From positions 360,248 through 424,247 of the forward strand of contig CAUYUJ010008147.1 in NCBI GenBank assembly GCA_963575745.1: a DNA stretch of 64,000 bases, in the 5' to 3' direction. Shown here one piece after another: positions 9,801 to 21,066 of the stretch. Position numbers and translations under genes: made by a program. A model generated the notes under the pieces. It did not search any database. It was given only the letters and a program-made list of their open reading frames with translations, and had not been told where the DNA came from. This stretch comes from Prorocentrum cordatum (lineage: Eukaryota; Sar; Dinophyceae; Prorocentrales; Prorocentraceae). The stretch's first letter is position 1, and every line of letters starts with the position of its first letter.

Positions 9801-10480
9801 AAAATCCCGTTTGAATGTCCCGCCCGCCCGACCCGCCCGTCAGGGTCCGCCCGCCCGACCGGCGCTCCCGCCTGAGACGTCCGACAATGTACTCGGGACC
9901 CCCGCTCCCGCCCAACTCTTCCTTGAGGAATACGCCCTCGCCTAGGACTTCCTCGAACGTTCACACTCTTACCCTCCTGCCCCTTCCTCCCCATCCAACC
10001 TCCCTCCTCCCTCCCCTCTCCCTCATATCCACCCTCCTCCTCCCTCTTCCTCTCTCCCCTCACCCTCCTCCCATAACCCTCCTCCCTCCTCTCTTCGCCC
10101 TCCCCTCTCCAGCCTCCTCCTTCCTCCCTCCTCTGTCTCTCTATCTCCAATCGTCCCCCCCCCCCTCCTCGCCCCCTCTCTCCTGGCGTGTTCCCCTTTA
10201 GCCTCGTCCCTCCCCCTCCCTTCCTCCCACTCTCCCTCGTTCTCCCCCTTCCTCTTCTTGCAGGGCCCGCGCTAATTCCTATGGTGGGCAAAGAGATGCG
10301 TGCCCCATCCTCCGAATAATTCCCCGCCCGTTCACGCCCGCTTGTCTAAGCCCGCCCGCCCCCGCAAAAAGAAATAATCCCCCCAGAAGGGGGTACGCTC
10401 GAAGACGAAGGGGGCGGGTATCGAGGGCGTGGGTATACACGTTGCATGGCACGCGGGCTGCAAGAACGAGCAGTCTTAAA
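9801..10480. repeat. Pyrimidine-rich tract and short GC repeats
   Basis: Positions 9960-10260 are almost pure C/T on the plus strand (CCTCC and CCTCT words). On either side are CCGCCCGCCCGACC-type repeats. No gene is supported. Confidence 0.7.
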
Positions 10481-10738
10481 ATGATTGTTGTTGTTGTTGT
10501 TGTTGTTGTTGCTGTTGTTCGTATTGTATATATCGAAGACGCCTACGGCGAATCACCGCCGCCCCCTGCCCCTTTGGAAGCGCCTCTGTGGCCGACAGCT
10601 GGGCCAGAGCTTGGCCAAGCTATCGGGCCAGTTGTTCCCCGAGTCGGTTTGGAAATACTTCGGGGCACGCATGGGGGAGCAAGAAGAGGAGGAGGGGGAG
10701 GATGAGGAAAAAAGAGTAGAAGTAGGAGGAGGAGGAGG
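10481..10738 (+). repeat. (TTG)n and dispersed family C copy 1, a possible decayed exon
   Basis: A TTG microsatellite (10483-10520) is followed by TATCGAAGACGCCTACGGCG, a motif shared with 2207-2235. A stretch at about 10560-10690 then matches 30085-30235 (GGGGCACGCAT, GTTCCCC, GCAAGA). Both copies keep one frame with a KRL-x-G-x2-L pattern, so this may derive from an old coding exon. The end is a GGA/GAG tract. Confidence 0.5.
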
Positions 10739-10739
10739 A

Positions 10740-12080
10740 GGCCTCTTGGGCGCCTCTTATGGCACTCCTGGAGCCTCCTGAAAGCTTCCTGGGGGCCTCT
10801 TGGAGGGTTTTGGGGGACCTTTGGGGCCTCTTGGGTTCCTGGCTTGTCTGACGCCGTCGGAAGCCGTGTTTGGGTCGTCTTGGGGCCCTCTTGGGGCATG
10901 TCAGGGGTTCTCAGAAGCTATCTTGGGCGTCTTGGAAGCCTCTTGGGCCGTTTTGGGGCCCTCTTAGGGCCGTCTTGGGAGCCTCTTGGGCTGTCATGGG
11001 GCCATCTTAGAGGCCGCTTGGGCGATCGTGGGGGCCTCTTGCGCCGTCTTGAGCCGTCGGAATCCCGAGAAGAAGGACATGCCAACTTCTTTCAAAAACC
11101 AAAGGCACATCAATGATTGTGGCCTCGTCGTGCCCTCCTGGAAGTCCTCCTTGACGCCTTTTGGGCCGTCTTGGAAGCCTCTTGGAGGCCTCTTGGGCTG
11201 CCTTGTAGGCCTCTTGGGCCGTCTTGGGCCATCTTGATGCCACCTTAGGCCGTCTTGGGTGCATCTTGGGCCGTCTTCAAGGCATCTTGGGGCCATCTTA
11301 ACCGTCTTGGATGCCATTTTGGCCGTCTTGGAAGCCCCTAGGGCTCTTTTGGGGCCGGGCCTCTTGGGTCGTCATGGGGCCATCTTGGAGGCCTCGTGGG
11401 CGATCGTGGGGGCCTCTTGGGCCGTCTTGAGCCGTCGGAAGGCCGAAAAGACGCAAATGCAAACATCCTTCAAAAACCAAAGGAACATCAATGATTTTGG
11501 TCTCTTCGGGCCCTCCTGGAGGAGCTCTTGGAGGCCTCTTGGGCTGCCTTGTAGGCCTCTTGGGGACCTCTTGGGCCGTCTTAGGCCATCTTGAGGCCAT
11601 CTCAGGCCGTCTTGGGTGCTTCTTGGGCCGTGTTGAAGGCATCTCGGGGCCTTCGGGACCGTCTTGGAGGCCATCTTGGGCGTCTTGGAGGCCTCTTGGG
11701 CCGTCTTGGGCCCTCTTGGGGCCGTCTTGGGAGCCTCTTGGGCCGTCATGGGGCCATCTTGGAGGCCTTGTGGGCGATCTTGGGGCGATCGTGGGGGCCT
11801 CTTGGGCCGTTTTGAGCCGTCGGAAGGCCGAAAAGAAGCAAATGCACACATCCTTCAAACACCAAACGAAAATCAGTGATTTTGGCCTCTTCGGGCCCTC
11901 CTGGAGGAGCTCGGAGGCCTCTTGGGCTGCCTTGTAGGCCTCTTGGGCCGTCTTGGGCCATCTCGAGGCCATCTGAGGCCGTCTTGGGTGCATCTTGGGC
12001 CGTCTTGGAGGTATCTTGGCGCCATCTTAGCCGTCTTGGAGGCCATCTTGGGGCCATCTTGGGGCCGTCTGGGGCAGGAA
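10740..12080 (-). repeat. 11-bp repeats in a roughly 380-bp higher-order array
   Basis: GGCCGTCTTGGG-type 11-bp repeats contain three copies of a unique core starting GAGCCGTCGGAA at 11051, 11429 and 11814, that is, 378 and 385 bp apart. Each core continues with a CAAAAACCAAA-type stretch and ends in a GGGCCCTCCTGG boundary. Open frames on both strands come from the repeat. Confidence 0.85.
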
Positions 12081-12297
12081 CACCGTTCGCAACTGGGTCT
12101 CCCGGGCGGACGGCGGGACGCGCCGGAGCCCCAGGGGGAGTTCTATGGGAAAAGAACTAAAACCAAAACCGAAGTCATCTAGCACACCAGGCACCCTTGC
12201 GATGAGTCGACAGGGGGCGGCAGATATATCCGTGCGTGTACAGAAATGTATACAGGTATACACGCATCTTTTATATACCTACACCTATACGCATACA

Positions 12298-12592
12298 TGC
12301 ATATATATATATATGTATATGTATATGTATATGTTTATGTATATGTATATGTACATGTATATGTGTATGTATATGTATATGTATATGTAGATGTATATGT
12401 AGATGTATATGTATATGTATATGTGTATATATAGGTATATGTATATGTGCATATACATATGTATGCATATGTATATGTATATGTATATGCATATGCATAT
12501 GCATGTGTATATGTATATGTTTATGTATGTGTGTATGTATATATATATATATATGTATATATGTGCATGTATATGTGTATGTGTATATTTTT

Positions 12593-12631
<39 letters not shown>

Positions 12632-12716
12632 GTATAGGTATAGTTATATGTATATGTATATGTATATGCATATGTATATATATATGTGTATATGTATATG
12701 TGTGTGTACGTGTATG

Positions 12717-12749
<33 letters not shown>

Positions 12750-12870
12750 GTATGTACATGTGTATGTATGTGTATGTGCATGTGTATGTGTATGTGAATA
12801 TGTATGTGTATATGTGCAGGTGCATGTACATGTATGTACATACATGTGCATATATACATCCCCCTCTCTC
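12298..12870 (+). repeat. (TATATG)n microsatellite
   Basis: TATATG/GTATATG units with GTGTATG variants extend over about 570 bp. Tyr/Met/Val and Tyr/Ile/His frames are artefacts. Confidence 0.95.
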
Positions 12871-13079
12871 TCTTTATATATATATATACATGTATAAACA
12901 CATACGGATCTATAGTATGCCGGGTGCCGCCCCACCCCCCTGGCCGGCACACCCTTTGGGATTTCGCCCCCCTCTTGGAGTACCCCCACTCTCGGGGCCC
13001 TCCTGGGCCTCCACTGGGCCGCCTTGGCCGCCCACAACATTCTCCGGGTAGCGCAGGTAAGCGATGAGAGCGGCGCCAT

Positions 13080-13560
13080 AGGGCGAAAGTCGCCCCGAGA
13101 TGACCCCCAGACGGCACAAGTGGTCCCCAAGACACCCTAAGATGGTTCCAGGATGCTGCCCAAGAGCGCCCTCTGATGGCCCAACTTGTCGCATTCCTGA
13201 GGAAGCCACAGATTTTTCGGATATCAGTTTTTGAATTTTCTCGGCGTTCACGAAGGCCCCAGAGGCCCCCCAAGCCGCCCTAAGATGGTCCAAGAAGCCT
13301 CCACAGAGCTCTAAGACGGCCCGAAAGAGCCCCAAGCCGGCCCAAGAGGGCCCCAAGAGATGCCCAAGATCCAAGAGGAGGAACCCGAACGCACATGTCG
13401 AGCCCTCCGCCCCAAGTGGATCCCCGAGGCCGCCAGCAGGCGCCCAAGATGCTGTCGAGGGCCCCCAAAGAGGCCCCAAGAGGTGCCCGAATGGCCCCCA
13501 AGAGGCTCCGAGAAGCTTCAAAACTCGCTCCACGAGGCGCCTGAGAAGCACGCCAAGAGA
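13080..13560 (+). repeat. 11-bp GGCCCCAAGA repeat tract with a unique core
   Basis: This is the same repeat class as at 3490. An AT-rich core at about 13195-13255 (CAGATTTTTCGGATATCAG) interrupts it. Confidence 0.75.
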
Positions 13561-13779
13561 CCCTTCACTACAGGTAATCTAGATCCCTAGGACCCACAAT
13601 TCAAGCATGTTGGCGGTATGGGCCGAAGGCAATAGATTCGCAAACCCTTGGCCTGGCTACGGACCCATCCCTATGTAGTCACGTGTAGCGCAGGGCGCGG
13701 CCCTCTCTTCATGTGTTCCGCGCCGCGGGACTGAGCTGATAGCGGGCTGCTGCGCAGCAAGCGTGCACAGGCGCGCTGA
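13561..13779. other. No supported gene
   Basis: A short spacer of mixed composition. I see neither repeat structure nor a convincing frame. Confidence 0.4.
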
Positions 13780-14490
13780 ACTCTTTGTGGGTCGCGATCC
13801 ACGTGAAGGGGGTGCCGAAAATCCAGGTACCCTTGTGCGAACCCGTCCGCGGAGGCCGCAGGTGGAGCTTCTCGTAGGGGGGGGCACGACCTGTGCGAGG
13901 CAGGCGCCAAAAAAGGGCGGGGAGGCGCCGTGCAAAGCTGCCCACTGGTGCCAAACATGGAGCTCGTTCCAGGGCACGATTCGCGTGAACACTGTGCCGA
14001 CATGGGAGGAGGGACGATTTGCAAACCTTGTCTCTGGGGCTGTGGGTGGTGCTTCCTGTGGGGCACCTTCCTCGGGAAGGGTGTGCCGCAACGCGCGGGA
14101 GGGGTGGCGCTATGTAGACCTTTTCTCTGGGGCCATCGGTGGAACTACCTGTGGGGCACGATCAGTGTGAGAGGTGTGCCGAAGTAGGCGGGGGGGCGGG
14201 ATGCGAACCTCATCTCTGGGGCCGTCGGTGGAGCTCCCTGCAGGGGCACGATCCGTTTGAGAGGTGTGCCGACGTGAGCGGGGCTACGCTGTGCGAAGCT
14301 TCCCCGTAAGTGCAGTTGCCCGCGGGGCAGGACTACCCGCGTGAGGGGCGTGCCGCCATGCGCTGGGGCCGTGGTGGAGCTCCCCGTGGGGCACGAGCCC
14401 TGTCAGGGGTGTGCCAAGAGGGGTGGGGTGCCGCAGGTGGAGCTTCCTGAGGTCATGGTCCGTGTGAAGGACGTGCCGAAATGGGCAGGG
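13780..14490 (+). repeat. Degenerate tandem array of roughly 90-110-bp units
   Basis: The order GGGGCACGATCCGTGTGA, then a GTGTGCCGA word, a variable region, and a GGTGGAGCTTCCTG word recurs about seven times with indels. Clear examples start near 13970, 14155, 14245 and 14390. Confidence 0.7.
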
Positions 14491-15764
14491 AGACGCTCGT
14501 CAGATGTGCATGTCCACGACAACGCAGGCGCGCCCGCGTCGTGCTCGTGGTGGGAAGGCGTGCGTGCCCGTCTGCTGATCGATGTGACGCTGGCTTTGCC
14601 TCGGCTGGGGCCGGGACGCCCTCTCGGATTTCCCCCTCTCTGGCCCACGACATTTTGGACCCTTTCCAGGGCCTCCCAGGCCTCCCCCCCGCCGTTCAAA
14701 GCAGCTCCGGGGGCGACCAAGATGCGACCACAGCGGCCTGGCAGGGCCGAGAGCGCCGAATATCGTTTCAAGACGGCTCAAGCGTTGAGAATTTCGGGCC
14801 TGCGTAAGGGGGCCATGCTGCGTTCATGGATTTTGATGGCCTTTCTTCGGGGGGGGGCGAGGTCCAAGCTCGTTGGGGGGGGCGCCGACGCCGAGGGCCC
14901 CGAGGTCCTACTTTCATGGGCGCGCCGCGGGGGTCGAATGGTTGGGCATCGCATTTTCATGGGGTATCTGGCGGCGTCGCCGCTCCGAAAACAAAGCAAA
15001 TACTGTGCATGTATCATCGCGTTCATTTGCGATGGCATGTGCTGTCGCGAGACTGCTCAGGCCCCGCGTAGCAGATTTGGGCGCGGCTTTCCTGTGTCGA
15101 GCGCAGGGCGCATATGCTTTCATGGCCCTGGGTCCTGCAACTTCCAAGTCGCGCTGGCAAAGGGCATGGGTTTGGCATGCCATCTGAGTTCGCAGCCGTT
15201 GCCCTTATCCGCAAGTGCGGGGGCGGCGTTGTTACGTGCCCTGCTTGACTTGGCTGACCCGCCCGCGACGACGTCTGCGACAAGCGCCGCGTGGACATTG
15301 CGCCTGTCATCAAGATGAGGAAAGCGAAAAAGGGAGGATGAGGGGTGGATGGGGAAGGGGGAGTGAGCAGAACAGAATACAGGAGGGGAGGGGGGAGGGC
15401 GTTCAAGGTACCCCAATTATGCGCGTCACGACGTCATTCCTCAAATAGCGCTTGCACTTGGGCTTCCTCACTGGTCGGTTCCCGCCAGGGCGAGGCCTCG
15501 AATCAGTGTGGGGGGTCAGGGTGCGCATCAGCACATATTGATACCCCTTATGGCCGCCCCTCACCAGTCACCCATATTTGTTTGATCCTCCCTAGTTGCC
15601 CTCCTCACTTTTGCCATCTACTCACTTCGGTTATTTGCACGTTCTCCTCCATTATCCTCCTTCCCCCCCCTCTGCTTCAATCTTCTTTCCGCCTTTGTCT
15701 CCAGCTCTCTTGCGTCCGTGCCCGTTTTTGCCCAATCGCCCACGTGAATTCTTGCGGGTCGCGC
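14491..15764. other. Upstream region of the next gene; contains dispersed repeat D copy 1 (14783-14842)
   Basis: Positions 14783-14842 (ATTTCGGGCCTGCGTAAGGG core) match the reverse complement of 37006-37066 with few differences. The remainder is mixed GC-rich DNA. A pyrimidine-rich stretch lies at 15590-15760, just before the ATG at 15765. I cannot support a protein in 14491-15300 although long frames exist. Confidence 0.4.
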
Positions 15765-17228
15765 ATGTCCGAGTCTGAAGAGGATTGGGTTGCAATATCT
15801 GTAGATTCTCGCCCCCCTGGCAGTGACGAGTTGGCCCTATTGCCTCTCGGCGGCCTTGCCGCCGAGCAGTCAGATTCAGAGGAAGACTGGTCGGGCCTCC
15901 CACGCGTTGAGTTTCGCCCAGAGGAGGTTGAAGGTCAAGAGTTGGCAGTCCTGGCAGCGATCCCCGACGCTGCCCCTGCGCCGCGCCCCGAGGGGGCCGA
16001 CGCTGTCGCCATATTGTTGGTGCAGGGGCAGGATGGGGGCGCACCTTTAGCCAGGACAAGGGAGAAGCAGAGGCCTGCCGTTCGGAAGTTGTTACATGAG
16101 ATGCTCGGCACAATCAAATCTGAGAGCGACGTTGGTCGCACGCTGGCTTCCCACGCAACTGTCGCCAAACAGGTTGGAGTGAGCACAGGGCGTTTCAGAT
16201 CATAACTGGCGGCCGCCAGTGCTGCAAATTTTAAGCTGTTCAGGAGTGCGTGCGAGCGGATGTGCAGATTTGCAGTTGCAACTTGCGCGGCCCGCCATGA
16301 GCACGCCGCTAGAATCGAGCCAGTAGCATTCGTACGACATAGAAAATATGATGGCACACAATCTCGACTCAAAGTTCAGTTTAAGAAAGACGTTGACGAG
16401 ATAACATATTGGGAACGTGTAGATGGCACCGTCGAGAACATAGGAAAACATGAGCTCATGGTTGTCGAAAGCGGTTTCGCCTACGCACTGCGGAAAATTC
16501 GAGAGGGCCACCCCGACCAATATATAATATTGAAGGCACGGGTCCCCGCGCGACTTCGTGTTGTGGACCGAACCACTGGTGAGACAAAAACAAAATGTTT
16601 GGATGACGCTCGTCTGGATGCGAATGTGGACTCAGAGATTGACGCTGTGTTTCCCAGGGTTGTGCAGGTATCAATGCGAGATGAGCACTCGGCGAATCGC
16701 CGTGCAGAGAGAGCTGAGCGATTGTCAAACCAACACACTCGGTTTCTCGAGATCCCTTGCGATGACCATAAAATCGACGCCGTCCCGACAGCAATGTTCT
16801 CAGTCCTGGGCGGCATTGATACCAAGATGATTCGCGTGGCATTGGCCCTGCGCAGCGGTAGTATGCAAAAGTTACGCAGACATGCGCGCCACATGGTGAG
16901 TGAGCAAGTTCAGATCATCAATGGCGGGTTTCCAACGGTGGAGGCCGACATGCACCGCAAACGATGTTTGGAGTTATTCTGCCCGCCCAAGACCCCCAAA
17001 TATGCAATGCGAATGACAATCATATCGAAGCTGTTCAACGGTGATTGGAGGAAGCCTGGTGTGTTCGAGCATTATTGCCGTGGTTGCTGCAAGGGTCCCT
17101 GGGAGACTGTTGGTTTGATGCGGACCGTCGGCATATCAGCCCTGTTCCCCAAGAGCGTGAAAGTTCTTTCCCGTAGCAATTGGACCGGGGCCGTGGAGGC
17201 CGCGAACGATTTGGGCCTCCCATCGCAG

Positions 17229-17671
17229 GTCCGCCCGCTGTTGGGGGCGAAGTTGGGATCGATGGTGGGTGTTTGTGTAGGGGGGCCAGCTCAACCCCAT
17301 GCCCTGCGGCGAAGGCTGCTTCTGGCTCAGACGAGCCGACGGCGCCCGCCGCGAGGAAACTGCCCCCCCCCCGCTCTGGGTTCTCTTCGGGGTCTCCCAC
17401 GCAGCCCCTAAGGCGCCCCAATGGAGCCCCCCGTCATGCGCAGCTTCGGTGTCCACTAGTGGGCGTACACCAGCCCGTGCCAGGGCCCTGCATTGGTACC
17501 CTCTGTGGCCTCCTGGGGCTCCTGTGTGCCCCCAGTTGTCTCCCACGGGCCCCCCCCTCTGACCTGGTCCTCCATGGCCCCCCTCGCGGGGCCCAGCGCG
17601 GGGCCCGCCAGGGCCTGTCCTCTGGGAATCCCTCGGGGGTGAGGCTAAATCGTCGCGGCAATTGTCGGCAG
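17229..17671 (+). other. Predicted intron, phase 0, bounded by 8-bp direct repeats
   Basis: The donor context is GCAG|GTCC (17225-17232) and the acceptor context is GCAG|GTCC (17668-17675). Removing 443 bp joins GLPSQ to VHCLLPAAF in frame. The identical 8-mers at both boundaries suggest an insertion with target duplication, as in introner-type introns. The exon connection is inferred from frame continuity. Confidence 0.6.
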
Positions 17672-19699
17672 GTCCATTGTCTGTTGCCCGCCGCGTTCCT
17701 GGCGGCGTTCCCGCAGCCTCGCGCGCCGCCCGACCCGCGGCTGGCTGTCGATCCAGTGGCTGGTGCGATCGAGGACGGGGCCGCACCCGACGACGGCGAG
17801 CGGATCGCCCCAGGGGCGGGCCCGCCGCCCGAGGATGAAGTGGGAGATCGGGCCCCCGCTGCCGAGGCACAGAAGGATGTCGGCGTGTACAGAGAGGAGA
17901 TCGCTGATTCCTTGCGGGGCTCGCACGCTTGGGCACGCAGTGGGCGCATGCCAGACGACCTCAAAATAGCTCGTGTGTTTCTTGGTGCGTGCGACGCGTG
18001 CGTGCTCAGACAGTTATCCGTCACTGGTGTTGAGTGGGAGAAACAGCAGCAGCGTGAGCAGGTTCGGTCGGGGTGTCGATCTTACCCAGTGTGGGGGTCA
18101 TTCGATGGGGGCATTACCAAGGCGGGCTTCAAGATTGCATCTGAGATGGCCCTGTCGGCAGAGCTGTGGTCTTTCCTGGGTGATCGGACTGAGGACGCGC
18201 AGCTCAACGTGTATCTGGCTGGGGCCCGAATGGGCGCATGTCTACACATATACCTCAGAACTCGACGCCAGAACTGGCCATTCCGCACCTTCGACACGCT
18301 GCGATCTGATGAATCGCTCCAGGCGCTCACGCGTGCCAAGGATTGCGAGTTGGACGAATATTCATTGAATTTCAGGGCCTCGCACTCAGTCTTAGGCCCA
18401 GGCAGCCCAGCAGCGCGATGTGAGCTCTGGTGCGTCATGATGTGCAGCGACACCGACACGTCCTCCACCGAGCGGCTGCACAGCGTGAACGAGAGGCGTG
18501 CCAGATTTCGGGTGTGGTCGCATTCGCAAGATTTGCCGTCGTTGTCAGCGTGGTTCACGGCACGGCAGTGCCGCGCCTTGGATGCCCAAGTGCAGTGCTA
18601 TTGCGGCGGCGGTGCTGGTGCCGCGCCAGCCGCTGCAGGCGCTGCGGAGCGGCGCCCGCCCGACTGCGCGCAGGGGCGACGTTTGACAGCACGGCAACGG
18701 AGGCAATGGACATGGAGGGCGCTTTGCCACGAGAATAGCGTCGGGCGGGTGTTCGCCAGTGAAGTCCTTGCGGAACTCTCGGCGGCGTACCGCGCCTTGA
18801 GCCCAGATGCGAGGTCCCGCTACGACGAGATGGGCGACTTGGCCGCTGACCTTTGGGAAGCTGGCGTGCGCCGCCCCTTCGGCCGCCGCGTTCGGACAGG
18901 ACGCCCCCGCGCTGGCAGCTTCTGGAGGCTGGCAGCCCAGGGGCGCAGATTGCAGCTCCTACATGGCGACGGTGGTGGGCCGCATGGCGTCGGCATGTCA
19001 TCGTCAGTGGTGATGGGGGCAGCTGAGAGGTCGTACTTTGAGGCGGCGGACGCGGCCAGGACCATTGCCAGGGCAGGGGCTGCAACGCAGATGGCGTTGG
19101 ACAAGAACCACGAGGATGCAGCCGCTGCGCACGCAGCAGAGTGGGGGGCACTGCAAGGCGCATCCAGCACCGCCATCACCGTGCAAGCGCACGGGATACC
19201 CACTGTGTATTGGCGCCCTCCAACAGCAACGGCAATCCGCGCAGCAGAGGATGCATTCTTGAGAAGCGACATCGGGCGCTCCGAGAGGGAGTGGGACTCC
19301 GCGCACTCGGTGATCGAGCGCGACAGGTGCAGGCAACTCGGCAAGGTGCCTACGACGCGGCGGTTATGTCATGAAGCAGGCATGTGCGTTTGCACTGGAC
19401 CTCGAGCGCGCGTGGGCCAGCTTGAGGGGCTCCTGCAGCGCGCCATCTCTCTTGCGCCGGGTCGGTCTTGGCCGACTCGCCGAAGAAGTGGCGGAGGCAG
19501 CTGGACGACGGCAAGGTTGTCTTGAGTTTTCGGTGTCTGTCTGGCGGCGAGGTCGGTGGAGGCGACGTCTCCGAGGCCGCGCCCGACGGCGACGCCATGG
19601 GCGACGCGGCCTCGCAGTTCTTCCACGTGGCGTTCGCCAAGCATGGTGGCAGCGTGCCTTGGGCGCCTGGCTTCGCGAAGCTCGAGCGGGGCCCTGAAG

Positions 19700-19971
19700 G
19701 TGAGCGGGTCGCCGACGCGCCCTGGATTTGTTTTGTTGCGAGGGCGGCGGTGGCTTTGTGGTTTCGGGGGTCGCGGGCTGGCCTTGCGCAATGTTTAGGC
19801 GCCACCCCAGGCATTTGGGGGCGGGCGGGGGGGCGGTGAGGGAACGTCGGGCGGTGCTGATAGTCGCAGGGGTGGCTCAGTGACCTCGGGACCTCGGGGG
19901 TGGATGGGTGGGGGGGGGGGTGCGCAAGGCCAGCCCTCGGCGCCCCGAAAGGCACGTGCTGCCCACTTGAG
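19700..19971 (+). other. Predicted intron, phase 1, bounded by AGGTGA repeats
   Basis: The donor is GAAG|GTGAGC and the acceptor is TGAG|GTGACC. The 6-mer AGGTGA occurs at 19698-19703 and 19970-19975. Removing 272 bp joins the two frames with matching phase. Confidence 0.55.
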
Positions 19972-21066
19972 GTGACCGACCCCAGGACGAGCCGCCGTGC
20001 CTGGGGGTCATGCCTTCCATGGGCCGCCCGCCTCAGCAGCCAACTGAACCCTGCACGTTGGACGTCTGGGGCATGCTTGAGTTGCTCCGATACGAGGCAT
20101 CTCACATATACGTCGAGTTTTACCACTTCGTCTCGTCGCCCGAGCGCGTGCTGCGCATCGACCCTCGACGCCAGCGCATCGCCCGTGACATGATTGACCC
20201 GCTGGACCTCTTCAACCTGGAGGCGAGATGGTCACCGACGGGATGCAGGTGCGAAGCGGCCCCGCTGCGCCAAGGTCCCCATCGCACTCGAGGACGATGT
20301 TGGCGCGGCAGTCGACCCCGACGGCAGCGACTGCGACGACGGCAGCATCAAATCCGACGACTGGCTGGCGGTGTCTGGCGAAGGCAGCTCTGCCAGCGGT
20401 GGTGAGCCCCCCGCGCCATCCGCAGGCCGCGGCTGTCTCTCCTCCGACGAGTCTGATTTTGATTCGTTTGCTGTTTTTGGCCCGTCGTCGTGCTCGGGCT
20501 CCGACGGCGGACATGGGCCGCCAGGGGGCGGCGTCGGCGGCGGCGACGGGTCTGGCGACGACCCAGCGAGTTCAGACGGCGGCCGCGGCCCTGAGCCGCC
20601 TGATCCGCCCCCGCTCGACCCGCCTGTGCCTGACCCGCCAGTGGCGCCAGCGTTGCCAATGCCGCTCCCGCCACTTCCGCCGCCAAGCGGCGGTGCGGGC
20701 GTTCGCGGACACGGCGAATCCGTTCAGATCCCGAACGGTGTGCTGAAGATGTATCGTGACCGTTTCGTAGTGGAGTGCACGCGAGGTGCGCATCCTGAGT
20801 GCAGCTTGCAGCGGACATTTCGTGCATCGCCTCTGGCTTGGAGAGCTGGACAGGGTCGCCCGCTGGGCCTGCTGTGTGCTTGGGCGGAGTATAGTGACGC
20901 CCCAGGGCTGACGACCTGGGATCACATCCACGTGTTTAGGCCTGCGCCCGAGCAGCGCAGGCTCGCGAGAGCCGCCCTCGAGGCTAGGCCAGAGGCTGCG
21001 CGTTTTCTTGAGAGGGAGCGCCCTAGACGCCCAGGGGAGGGGCCTGAGCCCGACGTGGTGCCTTGA

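Larger units (their letters stand above)
15765..21066 (+). pseudogene. Large three-exon gene-like unit of a dinoflagellate-type family, with three disablements
   Basis: I read three exons: 15765-17228, 17672-19699 and 19972-21066, about 1,500 codons in total. The start ATG (15765) opens an acidic N-terminus with two copies of an S-E-E-D-W motif. Exon 1 later has an H-x-C-x2-C-C cluster (about 17066-17090), then SNWTGAVEAANDLGL. Exon 2 has an E-R-L-H-S-V segment, a helical region near 18690-18850 (YRALSPDARSRYDEMG) that is vaguely HMG-box-like, and a C-H-x4-C-x-C cluster (19365-19395). Exon 3 ends with a conserved-looking block (GRPLGLLCAWAEY) and a TGA. The lesions are an in-frame TAA at 16203-16205, a frame break near 19455 and another near 20225. 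The sequence resembles, from memory only, a family common among dinoflagellate gene models. I see no transposase, integrase or reverse transcriptase motif. It may be a decayed copy, or intact with assembly errors. Confidence 0.6.

Noticed and set aside
10442-10705. Plus frame with YIEDAYGE-like sequence
   Set aside because: It joins a TTG microsatellite to a dispersed repeat that recurs at 2.2 and 30.1 kb, so I treat it as a repeat and not a gene.
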